This document shows positions 45,774-56,641 of a stretch of 64,000 nt of DNA, one piece after another. Source of the DNA: Phymatolithon calcareum (lineage: Eukaryota > Rhodophyta > Florideophyceae > Hapalidiales). A program made the position numbers and the translations under genes. The first letter of the stretch is position 1. Each line of letters opens with the position of its first letter. The DNA lies in contig OZ345368.1 in the NCBI GenBank assembly GCA_977006965.1, positions 2,170,001 through 2,234,000 on the forward strand. Direction: 5' to 3'. Below the pieces are notes generated by a model. That model saw nothing but the letters and a program-made list of their open reading frames with translations. It had not been told where the DNA came from and ran no database searches.

Positions 45774-45823
45774 ATCAAGGTCTTCATAACCAGGACTTAA
45801 GTCCTGGGTATGAAGACCTTGAT
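45774..45823. repeat. 50-bp near-perfect palindrome
   Basis: Twenty-five base pairs with one mismatch centred on 'cttaag'. The left arm starts 'atcaaggtcttcata'. Confidence 0.92.
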
Positions 45824-46068
45824 GGATTTTGCTTGGAGCGAAGTGGCCTGTCTAAGTTCCTCCTCTTTGTCAGCCTTGACAGAGAGGAAGAACTTACTGT
45901 ACGTGGGCGAGCAAATCCAGGCACGAAATATATTTTTGACCTTAAGATCATACCTCCGATTCCGCGACAAACTCACGGTGAGCTCCTGTCTAAGTCCTCA
46001 GTTAATTCTTTCAAACTGCAAATAATTATTTTTTGAATTCCAGTCTTATCATGATGATATAATGGCAA

Positions 46069-46120
46069 ACTCGAAAAGCATATGGTTCATTTTTTAAAAC
46101 GAACCATATGCTTTTCGAGT
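46069..46120. repeat. 52-bp near-perfect palindrome
   Basis: Twenty-six pairs with two mismatches; the left arm starts 'actcgaaaagcatatggttc'. It is 246 bases from the palindrome at 45774 but unrelated to it in sequence. Confidence 0.92.
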
Positions 46121-47225
46121 GTGTACGTTTTTTTAGCTGAAGGTCCCACCCTGACCCACTGTTAACCGTGGTATTGTGGAGACACTCAAGGTTGTGCTCG
46201 TCACTTCTGAGCAGTGAATTCCTAGCTTAGACCTACGAGCAAACTAAGGAGACTCTTGGGAGTCGTTTGGTCAATAGAAATGCGCTCAGCTTGCTCAACC
46301 GGAGTGCAGCCTGAAAACCAGGCTTGCTCACTGAAATACAGGATCCCTCTCTGTCAACCTTAGGGTGCGGTGGGTGGGACAAGGAAAATGAAGTCGTTGT
46401 AAAGCCCTCGGCTCTGTCGCTCCGTGCCTTCGCCGACTCCTGTCTGGTGCTTGCGTGCACCACTGCTACCTATGATAACTGGGATGAAACCGTCCGTTTC
46501 ACCAAAGCCTAATTTTTCCCCGAATTAAGCTCGACTTTTCCCAATCTTTAGAAAAGTTAACTCTATGGAAATCGCCGTCCATTATAACTTTCGTACTGTT
46601 CGGAGCTGCGCGTGTTGCCTGAATGCTCCTCTTGATTACAGCTGTGAGGTCATGAGATCCCCGTCTGGCCAAAACCTGTTATAATGTGCCAACCGAGCCA
46701 AACCAGGATTAAAACTAAGTATACAGTAGTCCCTCTGTAAATGCAACTCGTGGAATTCCAAAACCTGCAATAGTGCAAGTGAACTAATCCACCGAACGTG
46801 TAACGTCTAAATTATAACCAAATAAAGATATCCCTTGCAAACTTGCAAACTGCAAAGTTGGTGGAATTTACCCTTATTTTTCTTTTAATTTTTGAGTTTC
46901 CCATGCACCGTGTTGCAGAGAAATTCATCAATCCTGATCGGGATGACGGCACGAAGAGGGACTACGGCACTGTAGTATCATGCATTTGTTTCAAATACTG
47001 CAGAAATTATGAGAGTACAGTAGTTTCAAAATGAACCACAAATCTCGCCACGGCTTACAATATTGACTTCCTCGTCTATTCTGATATTCGTTTCAGTACA
47101 GTACTGGAAATGCACACGGGAAACATCTCGGTTTTGCCATTCACCCACAGCGAGAAAATCAAGACATTTTCGATGCAGTAAAGTACCTGTGGGTGCTCTG
47201 AGAGAAGTTTCAAAGCACCCACCGC
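46121..47225. other. gene-free stretch
   Basis: No supportable gene; short frames only. TACAGTA words occur near 46725, 47014 and 47096. Confidence 0.4.
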
Positions 47226-47295
47226 TATGTACATACATGCTCCAGGCCATCTATATGCCACACTCCATTCACGTGAGGGGTGTCAAGGACAGGAA

Positions 47296-48762
47296 ATGTG
47301 CTTTCCAGTCACTGCTTTTCTTCTGCTAGCCTGGATCGAGACATCTATGGCAATGGACACTAATACATCGTCAGTGTGCCGACTTGCCCCGAAATTCAAG
47401 CGAACTTGGATTGCCTCCAATGCGCACCCGATCGCAAAAGTCCTGATGAAGAATGAACGCGTTTCAGTACTTCTGAAGAGTCTTGAAGCCTACAACAATG
47501 GAATTGAATTCCATTTGACATCAGAGCAAGAAGGGGATCGAAGCTGTGACATCTCTAAGCGCGTGATCGAACGGGTGAGCAAGGCCGCTCATTTTTACGG
47601 TTGGGGAGAGTTTTCTCACAAAACATGTGGTACCACCTACAACCCGTCTTTTGGACACGACGGTAACCTTACACAGAGAGATCTCCCGATACTGTACAAC
47701 AACATGCTTGGGGTAATAAACGCTCTGAATGCAAGCGCGGCAAAAAAATCTAAGCTTTTGAAAACGAAAGATATCCTGAATGCGACGAACAAGGCCTGGA
47801 TTGCCAATAATGTTCCTGGGCTGCTGCATTACAATGGACGATATCGCTCCTGCGACCTAGTGGCTGCCACGGCATATCGTATTAGAGGCACGTGGGCATT
47901 TTGGCAAGAATTTGCAAACACGGAATCTGCGCAACACATGGGGCGTCGTAAACGCCTTCTCCTTTCAGAAGCTGTATACCGGGATACATTGAACGGCACA
48001 GGTATAGCTTCTGTTGAATTCAAGCTGCAAAAATGCCTCAAGAAGAATCGCAAAGAAGGGACGACAATATTCAGAAAAACTGGAGGTGCGATAGGTTGGA
48101 GTACCTTTGAACGCACAATTCCTGCGAATAACCCTGCCCTCTTGGCCGCCCTGGACGAAGGCGTCCAAGAGGAGCAAACAGCTCTCGACTCGAACACCCC
48201 CTCCAACATTGCAATTATTTTATTGCCCTTGGCGCTCGCTGCGGTCCCTTTAGCGCTTTTTGCTGACGTGAGCACTGTACTTACATTGGCGTACGCTATT
48301 GCAACTGACGTTGTTAGCGTGCTACCGGTTGCAATCAAGGGAATCGAACTTGTTGTATACGGGAAGAAACTGACCTTCGCTGCAAGATCCCGTGTATTTG
48401 GCCCCGAGGCGGAGTCTGGCTTCATGGTAACAGAGACATGGGTGGCGAAGTGTGGAATAAAGATTAGTATATCACGAAGCGGTATATTTCTGCTTTCCGT
48501 GGCCATCTGTATGATGGTTGCAGGGGTGACGTTGGAATTTGTAGCTAAAAGGCGAGTTGAGCAGTATAAGGCACAAGAGTTAAAGCGCGAACAAGGTGCT
48601 GTGGGTCTGGTAGCTTCACCGATTGGCGAGGACAACTATACAACGAGTAATTTCGAATTTTATGCCCGAGGGCGTCGAGCTCATGAAGATGACACCACAC
48701 CTTCTGCTATTAGAGGCGGCCTCTTGTGGAGTCTGGCGCGGAGGAGGGACAGAAAAGCATGA
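47296..48762 (+). CDS. secreted/membrane protein of unknown family, 488 aa
   Basis: The ATG at 47296 begins a signal peptide (MCFPVTAFLLLAWIETSMA); an in-frame ATG at 47227 would add 23 residues that hide it. A large predicted extracellular region with several N-glycosylation sites (NTS, NLT, NAS, NAT, NGT) and scattered Cys follows. Three hydrophobic segments are near the C-terminus: 'IAIILLPLALAAVPLALFAD', 'VLTLAYAIATDVVSVLPVAI' and 'GIFLLSVAICMMVAGVTLEF', then a basic cytoplasmic tail ending 'SLARRRDRKA'. I recognise no domain. It stands alone among repeats. A type I or multi-span cell-surface protein is the simplest reading. Confidence 0.7.
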   Translation: MCFPVTAFLLLAWIETSMAMDTNTSSVCRLAPKFKRTWIASNAHPIAKVLMKNERVSVLLKSLEAYNNGIEFHLTSEQEGDRSCDISKRVIERVSKAAHFYGWGEFSHKTCGTTYNPSFGHDGNLTQRDLPILYNNMLGVINALNASAAKKSKLLKTKDILNATNKAWIANNVPGLLHYNGRYRSCDLVAATAYRIRGTWAFWQEFANTESAQHMGRRKRLLLSEAVYRDTLNGTGIASVEFKLQKCLKKNRKEGTTIFRKTGGAIGWSTFERTIPANNPALLAALDEGVQEEQTALDSNTPSNIAIILLPLALAAVPLALFADVSTVLTLAYAIATDVVSVLPVAIKGIELVVYGKKLTFAARSRVFGPEAESGFMVTETWVAKCGIKISISRSGIFLLSVAICMMVAGVTLEFVAKRRVEQYKAQELKREQGAVGLVASPIGEDNYTTSNFEFYARGRRAHEDDTTPSAIRGGLLWSLARRRDRKA

Positions 48763-49357
48763 CTGCAAATGTTCTCGAGCCTAGGAGTTCGAGACGAACC
48801 TGAAAGTTACCGACGATTCATGATATATTAAAGGTTAGCCTCCTTCCAAGATTCTCTGCTGCATTAATATCAGGATTCTAAACTGTGCAGAAAATTTCTG
48901 GCATTGATAAAGACAAAAGGGATTGAAAAAAGGGAGCTTCGTTTGCACTATGAAGTCCATCCTAGGTCTCTCAGCTTTATAAATGTTGCTTTAATCTCGG
49001 CTTGGCTAGGTTGGTGAATTAAAGTTGGTTTTGATCAGTCGTTTTTATCGCGCGCACACCGCAACAAAAAACCGGTCAGAGAAGGGACACAGGCCCAGTT
49101 CTGACCGTACCGTATTTTGACCATTAGCCTTGTCGTAGGTCCCGCAATTAGTGTCAGTACACGTGTACATGTCATGCACCAATATAGAGTCCCGTGCGCC
49201 AAAGGGCGAGGGGCACCGACTGCAAGAGCTCGCAACGAGGGCGGCGAATGCCCATCGTCGGACGCAATAGGGTCAGACAAAATTTTTTTCCCGCCCGCCG
49301 CACCCTACAGTTGACAAGGAGAACCCCGTACATACTGGGCATGCCTGGTTCTAGGCA
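48763..49357. other. gene-free stretch
   Basis: Downstream of the membrane protein gene; nothing recognisable on either strand. Confidence 0.45.
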
Positions 49358-49476
49358 GCATCTGGGTTGAGCAAACTGGCGATTGCCAGAATTCGTCTGC
49401 TCTCTACGGATTGCTTACAGTACAGATCATCTGTAAGCACTCTCGGGGCTGTAAGTGCTATACCCAACCCAGACGC
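49358..49476. ncRNA. candidate structured RNA (closing stem, two hairpins)
   Basis: A closing stem pairs 'gcatctgggttg' (49358-49369) with 'caacccagacgc' (49465-49476), one mismatch. Inside it are a perfect 5-bp hairpin with GATT loop ('ctggcgattgccag', 49376-49389) and a perfect 9-bp hairpin ('tgcttacag' / 'ctgtaagca', 49412-49439). The strand is unknown because the pairing works on both. It matches no RNA class I know. Confidence 0.3.
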
Positions 49477-50039
49477 CTCCGTCGACCACAATCAAATGTG
49501 GGTGCGCCGCAATAACGACGATTAAAAGGCTGTATTGGGGAAAGTGTAGTGCGAATAATGACTACACCGTCGGAAATGTGGAAGCATTTGAGAAATATCT
49601 TCATTGTGCGGCACTTATGTAAAGGAGCCATCAGAGTGTCTCCGAGTTTACACTAACATTGTTAGAACTCGCGATAGTATACCCCACGGAGTTATCTGAG
49701 GCGCCTTGTTTCATGTCTTCTCGTGAGCGCTTTCCCAGAATTTGAAGCTCGGACAGAAGCTTTTGCACTGGCGTATTGTGCCAGTGCTATAAGTGTGCTC
49801 ATACCCCGCTCCGGCCTCAAAATGTGTGATCCCATGAAATCTTAATGCACTGTGGATCATTTATCAGCAGGAAAGTTACGTCACGTGCGTAGAGGGAGAA
49901 TTAATGCGCAGCCGATTGTGGTGTTTTACTTAGACGGACTTTCTGGTTGAACCGGGTCTCTCAGTACGTTTCGAAGTTTCTCTCGGCGGGCTAAAGTACA
50001 GGCTCATTTGTGCCTCTTTTTAATGTCTACGGGGGGGAT

Positions 50040-50190
50040 ATATGTTGATTTATTTTAAAAGCTCCCAAAGCCTCAATTTGAGTAACAGGGCAGCTTCTCG
50101 CTGTTTTCCATACTCATCTCTCTACTATCCTACTAAGATCTCCTTAATCCGAATTTCTCTCCCTGTCAACGCGAATACAAGTCCGTCTGG
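50040..50190 (-). mobile_element. LINE family I tail
   Basis: The minus strand encodes 'REIRIKEIL' and then the family I 3' end ('gggagcttttaaaataaat' followed by 'caacatatatccccccg'). It is 5'-truncated to about 150 bases. Confidence 0.8.
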
Positions 50191-51466
50191 CACTCTGCAA
50201 TAATATAGGAGCTGCTAATTCAAGAAGCTCTAGGTCGTGACATGTGCTACATCGTTTTCTGATATTGCACTCCCAAAATAGCCTGCTGCGGTGCCTTCAC
50301 TCAGCACGAAGACTCTATCCCTGCTCCATAGAGCACCACGTTCTACAGGTCATTAGCCCGAGAGCATGGGGTGCAAAATTTTGGAGAGGCGAGCGGGCGA
50401 CCAAGCTGAGTGAAGAAAATGCATTATTTTTTAATTGAGTAAGAAGTTAACCGCATTACCACTAAAAACTCCAACCAGTTAGTTACTGCGTGGACGAGCA
50501 TTCACTGGGACATTGCGTGCCACTCCAATTGCAAAACCAGTAATTACTTTCCCTCTCCGGTCCACAAACGATGCACCCTGAGCCACGCACCCTGCACGGG
50601 TTCGATATCAATCGCGTTCGTTTGAAAAGCTTGAAGTCGGCCCGATATTCACCTTCGACAAGCGAGGAGTATATCAGTGCATTCAACTGCGTCTTCGCTT
50701 TGATGATGCTGCGCATTTTCCTCGCCGCCGCAAAGCACTTGCTCCTGCAGTTCCGGATCAGCGCCGTAACTTCGGGTTGTAACGGCGGACAAGAGCACTT
50801 TCGGAGCTCACGGAGGCGCGACTTGACGGTTTGACAGCAAAACTTGGGGCAAGATCCCTGTTCTAAGTAGGCACAGGTGTCGCGCCCACCGATATCGCAG
50901 TGCTACCGCCAGATGGTGGGGACGCCTTCCTTTTCTCGCGACCGACGCCTGTGCATTTCTTCCATCCCATTGGTCTGGAAATGACTCGCGAGTTAGTATC
51001 GTGATCCCTTATGGACCAGTAGTACACGTTGTCTCGCATGCACTGTAAGATAGCTTAGAGATCACCTCGAGTGGTTATAAACCACGACGACGCCGACCGA
51101 AAGTAAAGAGGGCCGTGAATCCCGCTCGTAGACTCAACTGTTTGGTTTTGCGCTGGCATCCATCGCTAGCTCGACCCGTTGACACTTCGGGTGGATGTTC
51201 CCCATCCACATCCATCACTGCATCTTCTTGCCGCCGTATCGTGCAACTCACAACGTTGCATCCGCGTTCGCGTACGGGGAAAAAGCCCATCTATCTGATC
51301 TTTGTGTGTGCGTCTCTCTTACTGCCCCAAGCCAGGGGCGTTGAGTCATTCGCCGCACGATCCCGACACAGAACGTTCAAGGATCCCGACAGTTCTTGCA
51401 TCCCGCCATCCAAGCGACGTTTTTTCCGCTTCGTTTTTTCCGCTTTCGCAGCGACGACCCTATCCT
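50191..51466. other. gene-free stretch
   Basis: No supportable gene. Short frames only; GC content rises toward the minisatellite at 51467. Confidence 0.4.
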
Positions 51467-51746
51467 TTCCGCCTTCGAGGCGAAGTCATCATCCATTCCG
51501 CCTTCGAGGCGACGTGACTATCCATTCCGCCGTCGAGGCGACGTGACTATCCATTCCGCCTTCGACGCGACGCGATCATCCATTCCGCCGTCGAGGCGAC
51601 GTGACTATCCATTCCGCCTTCGAGGCGACGCGATCATCCATTCCGCCCTCAAGGCGACGTGACTATCCATTCCGCCTTCGAGGCGACGTGATCATCCATT
51701 CCGCCTCCAAGGCGACGTGATCATCCATTCCGCCTCCGAGGCGACG
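51467..51746. repeat. 29-bp minisatellite, about 10 copies
   Basis: Units of 29 bases start near 51468 and repeat to 51746. The consensus begins 'tccgccttcgaggcgacgtg' and continues 'actatccat' or 'atcatccat'. Each unit holds the near-palindrome 'cgccttcgaggcg', and many variants keep the pairing. Because 29 is not a multiple of three, the open frames across it are artefacts. Confidence 0.95.
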
Positions 51747-51749
51747 GCC

Positions 51750-52378
51750 TCACGGACACCAGGACGTTCCCGTCCTACGATCGTGACGCACGTACGAGCT
51801 CTGCCACAACTACCAATACTCCCTTTCATTCTGTTCGTCCTCATCCTTCTTGTTTGTGTGGTGTTTTTGCCATCTACATTGCATTACAACAGGCGGCGGC
51901 AGTTCCACGTTGAGCTGGACAGGATGTCTGTGGACGACGTTCAAAAGGGATTTCTGCTTCTTTCTCAACAAACTTAGGAGCGCTGCAGTGGCGAGATGTG
52001 GCCATTCAAAAGCAAAGAGTAGCAGAGTGAGATGGAACTGCATTTTGGAAGAGGAAGCTGATTAGCGTCACGGGCTGGCAAAGTTGTGGGGGAAGCTGCT
52101 GTCTATGGTGTTCGACTATGGTCTCCTGCGGGGGTTAAAAGTTCATTGGTGGCTGTTGCTCCGCAGCATTGTAGCGGGACAATTCGTCCCGGACGAGTCG
52201 CCTAGCGTGGTTGATCATTTTTCACCAAATTTTTATGAAGCCCATCTCCGATCTCACCTGATTCGGTCCTGGCATCGCGCATTGCCCATCCAGTCGCTTC
52301 ACAGCATGGCAAAATGCATTTCGCTGTAGATCGTTGACGCACGGAGCGCATTTGCAATGGTCAATCGTCAAAAAAAGA
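51750..52378. other. gene-free stretch
   Basis: Nothing recognisable between the minisatellite and the next LINE fragment. Confidence 0.4.
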
Positions 52379-52392
52379 GCTTTTATGATTGT

Positions 52393-53063
52393 TTTTTTGT
52401 TGCAATTTTTTTAAAGCCCCGCAGTCATACGAATATATGGGCAGGGCTTCCTCAGGTGCTGCCCTCGCTAGTAGGGCGGCTCTACTCTTTTGTCTGGCAT
52501 TCTGTCTGAGACCCTAGCATGTGTTCGGTTGTTTTGATTGCTCTTCGTCGCATTTTCGAGGCGTCGCTTCTTCTCTCAGTACAGGTCTTCTTCATGCTGC
52601 ATACTCTCGATGATGCTTTTGCTGAAGAGCAAAAGGTCATCTAATGCCTTCTCAGTTGCCGCTCTGTCGTCTTCCTTGAGTTCATAGGCTGACAAGTTGC
52701 GATCCAGGGTCTCCATGTGCTGTCTGACTTTGTTTCCGAATCTATCTGCCATCAGTGTGGTAGGCACTTGGGGAAATCTTCCAAAGGCGTATTGAACCGC
52801 CAGTTGCCTGTGTTTCAGTTGTACAAATTTGAGTATTGCAGGGAGTTCTCTTGTCTTGTCGTACGGAATTTTCCTCTTTCTCTTTGATTCAATTGAATCA
52901 AAGAGAAAGAGGAAAAGAGAGAGCCTTAAGGCTCTCTCCTTCCTTTGTCAGGAATGCTGATCGGAGTTCTTCTGCAGATTGGTTCGCTATTATGTGCTTC
53001 ATCGCTTCATCAAACGGTTCTCTGGTTTCCATCGCTGTGATGTCGTTACTTGTGGCTTGAAGC
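52393..53063 (-). mobile_element. LINE family V insertion with 14-bp TSD
   Basis: Flanked by 'gcttttatgattgt' (52379-52392) and 'gcttttgtgattgt' (53064-53077), one mismatch. In the minus direction it carries the end of a LINE protein: 'SAEELRSAFLTKEGESL', then a 37-bp palindromic interruption, then 'ESKRKRKIPYDKTRELPAIL', the shared box 'LKHRQLAVQYAFGRFPQ', and an end 'MQHEEDLY' with a stop at 52576. The 3' region ends with 'ggggctttaaaaaaattgc' on the minus strand. The copy at 57132-57708 is its closest relative. Confidence 0.85.
52869..52938. repeat. two perfect palindromes in direct contact
   Basis: A 48-bp perfect palindrome (52869-52916, centre 'aatt') is followed without a gap by a 22-bp perfect palindrome (52917-52938, centre 'ttaa'). 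They lie inside the coding part of the family V LINE copy and shift its frame. Comparison with 57132-57708 shows that 37 bases (52891-52927) are extra. Confidence 0.95.
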
Positions 53064-53362
53064 GCTTTTGTGATTGTGACCGGAACGGTAATTGAATATC
53101 ATATCGATCTTTCAATGCTTCATCATACTGGGGGTTGCGGGAAAATTCGAAGGTCCGAGTTTTTTTGAAATCTGCACCTGCAGTATTGGCCATAGGCGAA
53201 TTAATCAGAAAACCTCACGATGCGCATTTGATAAAAGTTGTAAAAACATTTTGTTGATAGCGACCTATTGCTTTTGATACGGCGCGTTTCTGAAAGGTGA
53301 TGCTAACGTACTGGACACATTTGTCAAATATAATGAGTGATCATTTTCTATGTGGTACAATA

Positions 53363-54600
53363 TGGATGGATGGATGGATGGATTTCTGTTTTATTGAAGC
53401 TCCCTTAGTCAATTTTCATTGCACCTGAGAGACTTTTCGTTGCGCTGCAATCCTTCGCTTATGTTTTCATTTTGATTTCGGACATTTTCTTTGGACGGTA
53501 TCAACTGTCATTTCCAGCATCTCTTTTTGAATATCGGAAAGTCGTTGCTTCGGCATTAAGTTTGATATAACTGTGAGAGCTTCATCGAGTTCGGAATCTT
53601 CGTTTCTTGCTTGTTCTTGCCAGGGATATGGGTAGCGGTGAAATAACCAGTGCGTGCAAAGAAGCCTGTGCTTCGCTTTTTTGAGGGTGAGGAATGGTGG
53701 TGGTTCGTTCTTGATGGGCTGAGGAGGGCGCCGGCCCTCCCGTCCTGTGACTTTAGAAGGCAGACATGCTTCCCATTCTTCTTCTGCGTTCTTCAGCGTT
53801 CTTGGGTTTACGCTTGTCGTAGCGTCTAGGGTGCGTGCAAATTCCTCTGTAGAGATACAGAGAAGAGCTTTGTCGTTTGTCGCGTTCAATATTGCCAGTC
53901 GTGTTGTGCCCTTGGGAAACTCGAGTGCCTGTTTTCTTCGAAATTTCTGTGCTGTTATGAACTTGGAGCTCAAATGCGCTTGGCGTAGTTGAATGGATTC
54001 CAGGCGGCATATTTTTCGAAAGCGGGCCCGCATATTCTTGCACCAGGTTCCGAACATTCTAGAGAACAGGTTACTCTCTAGGGCGTCCTGTGCGCGAAGG
54101 ATGTTACGCGTCAGATCTGCGAACGGGAGAAGATAATCAGTCATTGGACGGACGAGCGCCTTATATAGTCTTAAGCATGTCGAGGGTGTAAACCCTTTTC
54201 AGTGTCGTTCGATGTTTCCGAGAACCATCAGTCGATTCTGTGCAGCATCTATTCTGGAAAGCGTAGAGGTTTCTGTTACGCCGTTCGAAGATATGGAGAT
54301 GCCCATGTATGTAGTTTCGGACACAGTCTCGATTTCTTTTCTTGCAAGAACGAATTTGAAGCTTTCGTTTGCACCATTGGGAGTTATGACGCAACTCTTC
54401 CCGATCTTTGTATTCCAGACCATCTCGGGCAATTTCGCCCGCCGGGATCGTTCAGCTTCTTCTGCATGAGGATTCCTCTGCTCATCGGGCTCTTGGCCTC
54501 CCGGATCGGCGGCGCGAGCGTCTCTTTCGTGCGCCGAGGCTTCCGCACTCGTCGGTGTCGTCGACATCGCGGGGGGGCGAACCTTGAAATTTGAATGTTT
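53363..54600 (-). mobile_element. LINE family III 3' part with (ATCC)n tail
   Basis: On the minus strand a broken frame reads 'MVWNTKIGKSCVITPNGANE', 'ETTYMGISISSNGVTETSTL' and 'GFTPSTCLRLYKALVRP', typical of the region after the reverse transcriptase active site. It continues in frame 54144-53467 as 'LLPFADLTRNILRAQDALES' to the C-terminal box 'LKKAKHRLLCTHWLFHRYP' and a stop at 53467. The 3' region ends 'gggagcttcaataaaacag' and a tetranucleotide tail (plus strand 'tggatggatggatggatgga', from 53363). The upstream boundary near 54600 is uncertain. Confidence 0.75.
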
Positions 54601-54713
54601 TTTTGATACTGTTCAACGTTTCGCACGGTGAAAATCCGGCAGTAAAAACAGGAATGTAGTACAATATGGACTGTGCTACACGGGAGATATTTTGGGAGTT
54701 GGATTGGATTTCT

Positions 54714-55228
54714 GTACGCGAAGACTTAGAAAGGTTGTGGAGGAGACTCGCGACGCGGGAGCAGAGCTGGAACTCGAGACGCTGGACCGCACGCGAAAAT
54801 CGAGCACACCAACCGATATCCAAGACAGGAGTGTCCTCCGATTAGCCTGGGAACAACAAGAAGAACGCAGCGCCAGGAAAATTACATTTGCCAAGAATGC
54901 TCTACCGCACCAAGCAGTGAGGATGAAAAAAAGCAGGCACAGAATTCTCTGTGCAAGATGGTTTGTAGGTCAGTTCCAAGAAATCTTCCGAAGTTAATAG
55001 AAGAAATGGGCAGTCAATGAGCATGGGCTGTTAGAATACTGGAGAGCATCCTGAGGAAGACAACATGGACCCCGACAGAGGAGACGAACGTGGCCCGAGC
55101 CATCGACGCGATACTAAGTAATTCTGATTAAGGAACCGAAATTTCGAGTGTAGTAGAATGCTAAGAAAGGTGCCGACTTTCCTCACGTTGGGACACATGG
55201 TACCTTCTCAATAAATCCACTTAATTAC
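54714..55228 (+). mobile_element. LINE family IV insertion with 12-bp TSD
   Basis: Flanked by 'gattggatttct' at 54702-54713 and 55229-55240. It encodes 'RMKKSRHRILCARWFVGQF' and related parts of the family IV C-terminus, broken by frame changes after 54997, and ends 'caataaatccacttaattac'. It landed in the microsatellite-like tail of a family III copy whose remainder is at 55229-55330. Confidence 0.88.
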
Positions 55229-55330
55229 GATTGGATTTCTATTTAATTGAAGCTCCCTTTGTCAATTATCATTGCTCCTGAGAGACTTTTCGTTGCCTAC
55301 AATCCTTCGCTTACGTTCTCATTAAAGTAG
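55229..55330 (-). mobile_element. LINE family III tail
   Basis: Minus-strand 3' end of family III ('gggagcttcaattaaatag'), closely matching 53384-53480. Its tail is interrupted by the family IV insertion at 54714-55228. Confidence 0.75.
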
Positions 55331-56429
55331 GTAGAGATTTTGGTCGTGAACGCCTTCTGACACGATTTGTGAGTTTATTTTTCTCGCAATTAATGCGCAA
55401 AGGCCAAAGGTTGATCGTCCTTTGGCCTGGTCTCCTGACTCGTGGGAATTAGATACCTTGGAAGGTTTATTATTCACGCCACTTAGGGCGATTGATTATT
55501 ACATTTCCTCGTGGGCGATCGCAATGAAGTGCTGGGCAGTGGAGAATAACGCTGGCAATGCGAAAAGTCCTTATTTTGGGGCGGCAAGGTATCTGGTAAT
55601 TACACAGGTCTATTGCATCCCCGGACTGTTTTTCTCTCCTGTTTACTTCCGTCTTCTTTGTCAAAAGATCTGGCGTGAGATGATTTCGAGAATTTATGCG
55701 GCACGAGATGAATAGAAAGCTATGTGGCGTTATCCATTTTGTTCATGTTTACCTCCTCACGGTAGGTTCCTGCAGTTCTGTTATTAGATCGTTTATGGTG
55801 CATAAGACAATATAGCTCACCTCAAATAGCACCGGCGTCGACGATCAACCATGAAGTAAATTAAAAGTGTCCATTGGAATCACAGGTTCTGCACTGGCTA
55901 CTTTCCTTGCTTCCTCGCTAGTCCGCACTGGCTATAGAATTTCATGATTCAGGGAAGTCGTGCATGATCTGCCCAGACGTTCCATCTGTAGAGCAGTTCC
56001 CGCGCTATCTTGCCACCTTAGTTTTGGTTTCGCCAAGGCGACACTGTCGGTGACTATAATCACCCGACAGCATCTAGCTGCCACTGGCAGTTGTGCATGA
56101 CAGTGTCTCGCAACATGGTACTCGCGAGACAGCATACACGTAAGCCAACAACTGCTGACGACGGGAGCGCATAAATAGTTCGCAGCGACCCCGAGTGCGA
56201 GCAAAGATACAAGACACAGAACTACAAACATTTTGTCCTTTCATTTCACTAAAGCAACCCTTTTCCAACCTTGGGCTTCCCTGTTGCACGTGGCAGGGCC
56301 TTTCATTCCGCTCTGAACCGGGTGATCTGTGCCTCGTTTTACATCTCTTCTCCCAGTAACGTCGACTTACGTGGAAATCTTCCCAGGAACTGTTGCGCGC
56401 ATAAGTTGGGTATGCTAGCTTCATAAATG
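55331..56429. other. gene-free stretch
   Basis: No supportable gene. The 97-codon frame at 55422-55715 is AT-rich and has no family resemblance. Confidence 0.4.
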
Positions 56430-56519
56430 AACTCCTCGACCACGACAATGACACACGGAGCCCTAGAACTAAAATTTTAGTTCGAGGGCTCCGTACGTCA
56501 TTGTTGTCGTCGAGGAGTT
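56430..56519. repeat. 90-bp near-perfect palindrome
   Basis: Forty-five pairs with five mismatches around the centre 'aaaatttt'. The outer arms are 'aactcctcga' and 'cgaggagtt'. It is the longest palindrome in the window. Confidence 0.95.
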
Positions 56520-56605
56520 GATTCTTCTCGAGTATCTTGTTTGTAGATGGGCTAAAACGACTGAAAGATTAATTCCAATTTGAGGACGTATCATTTCAGG
56601 CGGAC

Positions 56606-56641
56606 TTCCCTCCTGACATCAGGAGAGAAGTCAGGAGGGAA
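56606..56641. repeat. hairpin with 12-bp perfect arms
   Basis: 'ttccctcctgac' (56606-56617) and 'gtcaggagggaa' (56630-56641) with a 12-base loop, about 90 bases from the 90-bp palindrome. Confidence 0.85.

Noticed and set aside
45833-46036. Short frame with a GT...AG segment (candidate two-exon gene)
   Set aside because: It is only about 60 codons between two palindromes, with no family resemblance; the GT and AG could easily be chance.
51467-51746. CRISPR-like array
   Set aside because: The 29-bp units are contiguous with no unique spacers, in a eukaryotic context; it is a minisatellite.
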